Origin: Pogonophryne albipinna
Lineage: Eukaryota; Chordata; Actinopteri; Perciformes; Artedidraconidae
NCBI GenBank assembly: GCA_028583405.1
Contig: CM053253.1
Coordinates: 9,788,441-9,852,440 of the forward strand
Reading direction: 5' to 3'
DNA length: 64,000 nt
The notes below the pieces were generated by a model. The model was given only the letters and a program-made list of their open reading frames with translations. It searched no databases and was not told where the DNA came from. A program made the position numbers and the translations under genes. Positions 57,801 to 64,000 of this stretch are shown in pieces. Within the stretch, counting starts at the first letter, position 1. Every line of letters begins with the position of its first letter.

Positions 57801-60800
57801 GAGAGTGAATATAGAGAGTGAATAAAGAGTGGATAAAGAGAGTGAATATAGAGAGTGAATAAAGAGAGTGAATATAGAGTGAATAAAGAGAGTGAATAGA
57901 GAGAGTGAATAGAGAGAGTGAATATAGAGTGAATAGAGAGAGTGAATAAAGAGAGTGAATATAGAGAGTGAATATAGAGAGTGAATAAAGAGAGTGAATA
58001 GAGAGAGTGAATAGAGAGAGTGAATATAGAGAGTGAATATAGAGAGTGAATAAAGAGAGTGAATATAGAGAGTGAATATAGAGAGAATAAAGAGAGTGAA
58101 TATAGAGAGTGAATAGAGAGAGTGACTAGAGAGAGTGAATAGAGAGAGTGAATATAGAGAGTGAATAAAGAGAGTGAATATAGAGTGAATAGAGAGAGTG
58201 AATAAAGAGAGTGAATAGAGAGAGTGAATATAGAGAGTGAATATAGAGAGTGAATAAAGAGAGTGAATAAAGAGAGTGAATAGAGAGAGTGAATAGAGAG
58301 AGTGAATATAGAGAGTGAATATAGAGAGTGAATAAAGAGAGTGAATATAGAGAGTGAATATAGAGAGTGAATATAGAGAGAATAAAGAGAGTGAATATAG
58401 AGAGTGAATAGAGAGAGTGACTAGAGAGAGTGAATAGAGAGAGTGAATATAGAGAGTGAATAAAGAGAGTGAATATAGAGAGTGAATATAGAGTGGATAT
58501 AGAGAGTGAATATAGAGAGTGAATATAGAGTGAATATAGAGAGTGAATATAGAGTGAATAAAGAGAGTGAATATAGAGAGTGAATAAAGAGTGGATAAAG
58601 AGAGTGAATATAGAGAGTGAATAAAGAGAGTGAATATAGAGTGAATAAAGAGAGTGAATATAGAGAGTGAATATAGAGTGAATATAGAGTGTGAATATAG
58701 AGAGTGAATATAGAGAGTGAATATAGAGAGTGAATAAAGAGAGTGAATATAGAGAGTGAATATAGAGAGTGAATAGAGAGAGTGAATAAAGAGAGTGAAT
58801 ATAGAGAGTGAATATAGAGAGTGAATATAGAGAGTGAATATAGAGTGAATAAAGAGAGTGAATATAGAGAGTGAATAGAGAGAGTGAATAGAGAGAGTGA
58901 ATATAGAGAGTGAATAAAGAGTGTGAATAAAGAGAGTGAATAGAGAGAGTGAATAGAGAGAGTGAATATAGAGAGTGAATATAGAGAGTGAATATAGAGA
59001 GTGAATAAAGAGAGTGAATATAGAGAGTGAATATAGAGAGTGAACATAGAGAGTGAACATAGAGAGTGAATATAGAGAGTGAATATAGAGAGTGAACATA
59101 GAGAGTGAATATAGAGTGAACATAGAGTGAATATAGAGAGTGAATATAGAGAGTGAATAAAGAGAGTGAATATAGAGAGTGAATATAGAGAGTGAATAAA
59201 GAGAGTGAATATAAAGTGAATATAAAGTGAATATAGAGAGTGAATAAAGAGAGTGAATATAAAGTGAATATAGAGTGAATATAGAGAGTGAATATAGAGA
59301 GTGAATATAGAGAGTGAATATAGATATAGAGAGTGAATATAGATAGTGAACATAGAGAGTGAACATAGAGAGTTAATATAGAGAGTGAATATAGAGAGTG
59401 AATAGAGAGAGTGAATAGAGAGAGTGAATATAGAGTGAACATAGAGAGTGAATATAGATATAGAGAGTGAATATAGATAGTGAACATAGAGAGTGAACAT
59501 AGAGAGTGAATATAGAGAGTGAATATAGAGAGTGAACATAGAGAGTGAACATAGAGAGTGAACATAGAGTGAATATAGAGAGTGAATATAGAGAGTGAAT
59601 AAAGAGTGAATATAGAGAGTGAATATAGAGTGAATATAGAGAGTGAATATAAAGTGAATATAGAGTGAATATAGAGAGTGAATATAGAGAGTGAATATAG
59701 AGAGTGAATAAAGAGAGTGAATAGAGAGTGAATATAGAGAGTGGATATAGAGAGTGAATATAGAGAGTGAATATAGAGTGAATATAGAGAGTGAATATAG
59801 AGAGTGAATATAGAGTGAATAAAGAGAGTGAATATAGAGTGAATAAAGAGTGGATAAAGAGAGTGAATATAGAGAGTGAATAGAGAGAGTGAATAAAGAG
59901 AGTGAATATAGAGAGTGAATATAGAGAGTGAATAAAGAGAGTGAATAAAGAGAGTGAATAGAGAGAGTGAATAGAGAGAGTGAATAAAGAGAGTGAATAT
60001 AGAGAGTGAATATAGAGAGTGAATAAAGAGAGTGAATAAAGAGAGTGAATAGAGAGAGTGAATAGAGAGAGTGAATAGAGAGAGTGAATAGAGAGAGTGA
60101 ATAAAGAGAGTGAATATAGAGAGTGAATAGAGAGAGTGAATAAAGAGAGTGAATATAGAGAGTGAATATAGAGAGTGAATAAAGAGAGTGAATAAAGAGA
60201 GTGAATAGAGAGAGTGAATATAGAGAGTGAATATAGAGAGTGAATAAAGAGTGAATATAGAGAGTGAATAGAGAGAGTGAATATAGAGAGTGAATAGAGA
60301 GAGTGAATAGAGAGAGTGAATAAAGAGAGTGAATATAGAGAGTGAATATAGAGAGTGAATAAAGAGAGTGAATAAAGAGAGTGAATAGAGAGAGTGAATA
60401 GAGAGAGTGAATATAGAGAGTGAATAAAGAGAGTGAATATAGAGAGTGAATATAGAGAGTGAATATAGAGAGAATAAAGAGAGTGAATATAGAGAGTGAA
60501 TAGAGAGAGTGAATAGAGAGAGTGAATAGAGAGAGTGAATATAGAGAGTGAATATAGAGAGTGAATATAGAGAGTGAATATAGAGTGGATATAGAGAGTG
60601 AATATAGAGAGTGAATATAGAGTGAATATAGAGAGTGAATAAAGAGAGTGAATATAGAGAGTGAATAAAGAGTGGATAAAGAGAGTGAATATAGAGAGTG
60701 AATAAAGAGAGTGAATATAGAGTGAATAAAGAGAGTGAATAGAGAGAGTGAATAGAGAGAGTGAATATAGAGAGTGAATAGAGAGAGTGAATAAAGAGAG

Positions 60801-62729
60801 TGAATATAGAGAGTGAATATAGAGAGTGAATAAAGAGAGTGAATAGAGAGAGTGAATAAAGAGAGTGAATATAGAGAGTGAATAAAGAGAGTGAATATAG
60901 AGAGTGAATATAGAGAGTGAATATAGAGAGAATAAAGAGAGTGAATATAGAGAGTGAATAGAGAGAGTGAATAGAGAGAGTGAATAGAGAGAGTGAATAT
61001 AGAGAGTGAATAAAGAGAGTGAATATAGAGAGTGAATATAGAGTGGATATAGAGTGAATATAGAGAGTGAATATAGAGTGAATATAGAGAGTGAATATAG
61101 AGAGTGAATATAGAGTGAATAAAGAGAGTGAATATAGAGAGTGAATAAAGAGTGGATAAAGAGAGTGAATATAGAGAGTGAATAAAGAGAGTGAATATAG
61201 AGTGAATAAAGAGAGTGAATATAGAGAGTGAATATAGAGTGAATATAGAGTGTGAATATAGAGAGTGAATATAGAGAGTGAATATAGAGAGTGAATAAAG
61301 AGAGTGAATATAGAGAGTGAATATAGAGAGTGAATAAAGAGAGTGGATATAGAGTGAATATAGAGAGTGAATATAGAGAGTGAATAAAGAGAGTGAATAT
61401 AGAGAGTGAATATAGAGAGTGAATAGAGAGAGTGAATAAAGAGAGTGAATATAGAGAGTGAATAAAAAGAGTGAATATAGAGAGTGAATATAGAGAGTGA
61501 ATAGAGAGAGTGAATAAAGAGAGTGAATATAGAGAGTGAATATAGAGAGTGAATATAGAGAGTGAATATAGAGTGAATAAAGAGAGTGAATATAGAGAGT
61601 GAATATAGAGAGTGGATATAGAGAGTGAATATAGAGAGTGAATATAGAGTGAATATAGAGAGTGAATATAGAGAGTGAATATAGAGTGAATATAGAGAGT
61701 GAATAAAGAGTGGATAAAGAGAGTGAATATAGAGAGTGAATAAAGAGAGTGAATATAGAGAGTGAATAAAGAGAGTGAATATAGAGTGAATAAAGAGTGT
61801 GAATATAGAGAGTGAATATAGAGAGTGAATATAGAGAGTGAATATAGAGAGTGAATAAAGAGAGTGAATATAGAGAGTGAATATAGAGAGTGAATAAAGA
61901 GAGTGAATATAGAGAGTGAATAGAGAGAGTGAATAAAGAGAGTGAATATAGAGAGTGAATATAGAGAGTGAATATAGAGAGTGAATATAGAGTGAATAAA
62001 GAGAGTGAATATAGAGAGTGAATAGAGAGAGTGAATAGAGAGAGTGAATATAGAGAGTGAATATAGAGAGTGAATAAAGAGTGTGAATAAAGAGAGTGAA
62101 TAGAGAGAGTGAATAGAGAGAGTGAATATAGAGAGTGAATATAGAGAGTGAATAAAGAGAGTGAATATAGAGAGTGAATATAGAGAGTGAATATAGAGAG
62201 TGAATATAGAGTGAATATAGAGAGTGAATATAGAGAGTGAATAGAGAGAGTGAATAGAGAGAGTGAATATAGAGAGTGAATAAAGAGTGAATATAGAGAG
62301 TGAATATAGAGAGTGGATATAGAGAGTGAATATAGAGAGTGAATATAGAGTGAATATAGAGAGTGAATATAGAGAGTGAATATAGAGTGAATATAGAGAG
62401 TGAATAAAGAGTGGATAAAGAGAGTGAATATAGAGAGTGAATAAAGAGAGTGAATATAGAGTGAATAAAGAGAGTGAATATAGAGAGTGAATATAGAGTG
62501 TGAATATAGAGAGTGAATATAGAGAGTGAATATAGAGTGAATAAAGAGAGTGAATATAGAGAGTGAATATAGAGAGTGAATAAAGAGAGTGGATATAGAG
62601 TGAATATAGAGAGTGAATATAGAGAGTGAATAAAGAGAGTGAATATAGAGAGTGAATATAGAGAGTGAATAGAGAGAGTGAATAAAGAGAGTGAATATAG
62701 AGAGTGAATAGAGCGAGTGAATAGAGCGA
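54897..62729. repeat. 7.8-kb satellite/minisatellite array, unit about 13 bp (GAGAGTGAATATA)
   Basis: Several hundred copies of GAGAGTGAATATA with variants: 11-bp GAGTGAATATA, GAATAAAGA, GAATAGAGA, GAACATAGA, GTGGATA and GAGAGAATAAAGAG. The left third (to ~57130) and an island at ~59040-59570 are rich in GAACATA variants; the rest favours GAATAAA and GAATAGA. This indicates local homogenisation. The reverse complement contains no stop in any frame, which produces huge meaningless ORFs. The right end abuts coding sequence copied from the DNMT3 gene's first visible exon, after two GAGCGAGTG variants. Confidence 0.98.
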
Positions 62730-62730
62730 G

Positions 62731-64000
62731 TGGGATATTTCGACCAAAACTCAGGTGTCAGTGTGGTAAAGCCGCTGCTCACGCTGCAGCTGAGCGGCAG
62801 CTATGCTGACCCTCAGTACTCAGTGGACGCACACGCTGAAACTGATGCAATCCATCTAATCAAAGAGCTGAAGAGGAATGATCTTTGGCTGCCCAACGCC
62901 TCTGTGTTTTACTGTAACGCTCCGAACCTGAGGGCGAGCAACGTGTTTCTATCACACCTCCAGCCTTTCAACCAAAATATCATATCGCTCTGCGGCCTCC
63001 CTGGGATGACGTCACGTGCCTGCCAGGCCGGACTCTTGTCTTCCTTTAGTTGTGTGGTTGACCTCATTAGAGACATCCACTACCACTACTACACCTGCTC
63101 CTCCATCAGTGACAGTGTGAAAGGCCTATTTGCTGATGAGAAGTACTACAACCCCTCCCTTCCCATCGCTGCACAGTGTCTGTTCATCATCCACGCTTGT
63201 CAGAAGATGGTCGACTGCTGGAGGCTTTTAGTGGAGTATTTTAAGTCATTGAAGCAAGTAGAGGACTCCAACCGTATCAGAGCCCAGCTGTTGGATTATA
63301 AAATCCGCCTGCGCATCATTTTCCTCGCCCAAAATTTGGAGCCCATCCGGGCCCTTCAAGAGTTGCAGGCCTCCAGCAACGCATGCGTGTCCGTGGAGCT
63401 CCAGCTAACCTCCATGGTGATGCACTCGTTTGCGTCCAGTCTGCTCCGGCCCTCCGCCATAGAGAATTTTCTCAACAAGCGAAACGTGAGTCACCTCCGA
63501 ACCAGCTCGGACCTGCTCCCTGTCAAAGAGGTGCGCGTTGGTTATAGTGCCAGAGACTTTCTGTGGGCCAGCGCTGTCGTGGATCTGGGGGAAGCGGACA
63601 GGAAGGTCTTCCTGAGCGATGCGAAAGCTTTCTATAAAGCAGTACTGGAGAGTTTTGCGGAGAGTCTTCCTGAGGATCTGGGGGATGTGGCACTGAAGAA
63701 TATGGGCAGGGTGCTGGGACATTCTGAGGATATCAACGTAAGGATATCTTTTTTGGTTCATTCAAAGTGACACTTAATGCAGTCAGCTCCTGCTTAACAT
63801 TTGTTGAGCCTGTATGATGCGGATTGTATATTTAAAATGAATACAATAAACTAAATCATAGTAGGGATGCAGTCAAACATGTCTTTACTGGACTATATCA
63901 AATATTTTGGCTGTTTTTCTCCCAAAAATTTAAGAATTCTCTCCAGAATTAGATGTATAGATACAGCATTAAAACTGTTATGACAAAATAGAAGGCACTT
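62731..64000 (+). pseudogene. Near-identical duplicate of part of the DNMT3/hAT first visible exon and following intron
   Basis: 62731-64000 equals 671-1939 apart from one extra T in a T run (T5 instead of T4, near 63915). It starts inside the hAT-like exon at the codons for GYFD, continues through the exon end at 63737 with the same GTAAGG donor, and runs into intron to the window edge. The exon's first ~111 codons are replaced by satellite, so this copy lacks its splice acceptor. It is either a very recent tandem duplication or a false duplication in the assembly. What follows is outside the window. Confidence 0.95.

Noticed and set aside
54856..62782. Minus-strand open frames up to ~1500 codons rich in SLYSLSIFTLYIHS
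   Set aside because: They are translations of a 13-bp satellite with no stop in any reverse frame; overlapping giant frames in all three phases show they are not genes.

Overview
The window is eukaryotic and almost certainly from a ray-finned (teleost) fish. It holds multi-exon genes with GT-AG introns, a fish-type C2H2 zinc-finger gene, L2 and RTE-like LINEs, a Crypton, Gypsy-like LTR elements and many hAT transposons with 8-bp target-site duplications. There are no bacterial or phage genes. The species cannot be named from the sequence alone.

Layout. Positions 338-15566 (+) hold a DNMT3-type de novo DNA methyltransferase gene of 22 visible exons. All splice phases match and I found no frame break. 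Its 5' end lies left of the window. The first ~555 residues read here are a degenerate hAT transposase (RNase H-like fold plus the C-terminal hAT dimerisation segment) joined in frame to the PWWP-ADD-methyltransferase core. This hAT-DNMT3 fusion is the strongest candidate for an undescribed system in the window. Three hAT-type elements with clean 8-bp duplications sit in its introns. Positions 17.4-24.1 kb are mobile DNA: an L2 LINE, then a hAT element holding a TTAA-flanked MITE, which holds an LTR element with identical LTRs that carries an HMG-box fragment. Positions 24.6-32.7 kb (+) hold a MORC3-like GHKL ATPase/CW-finger gene. It is recognisable exon by exon but has several one-base frame breaks and a partly duplicated CW exon, and its 3' end runs into a solo LTR, a 1000-N gap and a pyrimidine-rich minisatellite. 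Positions 36.8-44.8 kb are nested repeats (L2, MITE, hAT, a pol-deleted Gypsy-like element). Positions 44.8-47.6 kb (-) hold a C2H2 zinc-finger gene with a frameshift and a nonsense codon. Positions 47.7-53.5 kb hold a LINE fragment, a Crypton tyrosine-recombinase element and an RTE-like LINE. Positions 54.9-62.73 kb are a ~13-bp satellite. The window ends with a near-identical copy of part of the first exon (62731-64000 matches 671-1939).

Functional reading. DNMT3 writes CpG methylation; its ADD reads unmethylated H3K4. MORC3 is a chromatin ATPase whose CW finger reads methylated H3K4. KRAB-less C2H2 proteins of this kind bind DNA. The non-repetitive part is therefore a chromatin-silencing neighbourhood embedded in transposons, and one of its genes has itself absorbed a transposase. 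Alignments to family consensus were made by eye and from memory, and no searches were run.
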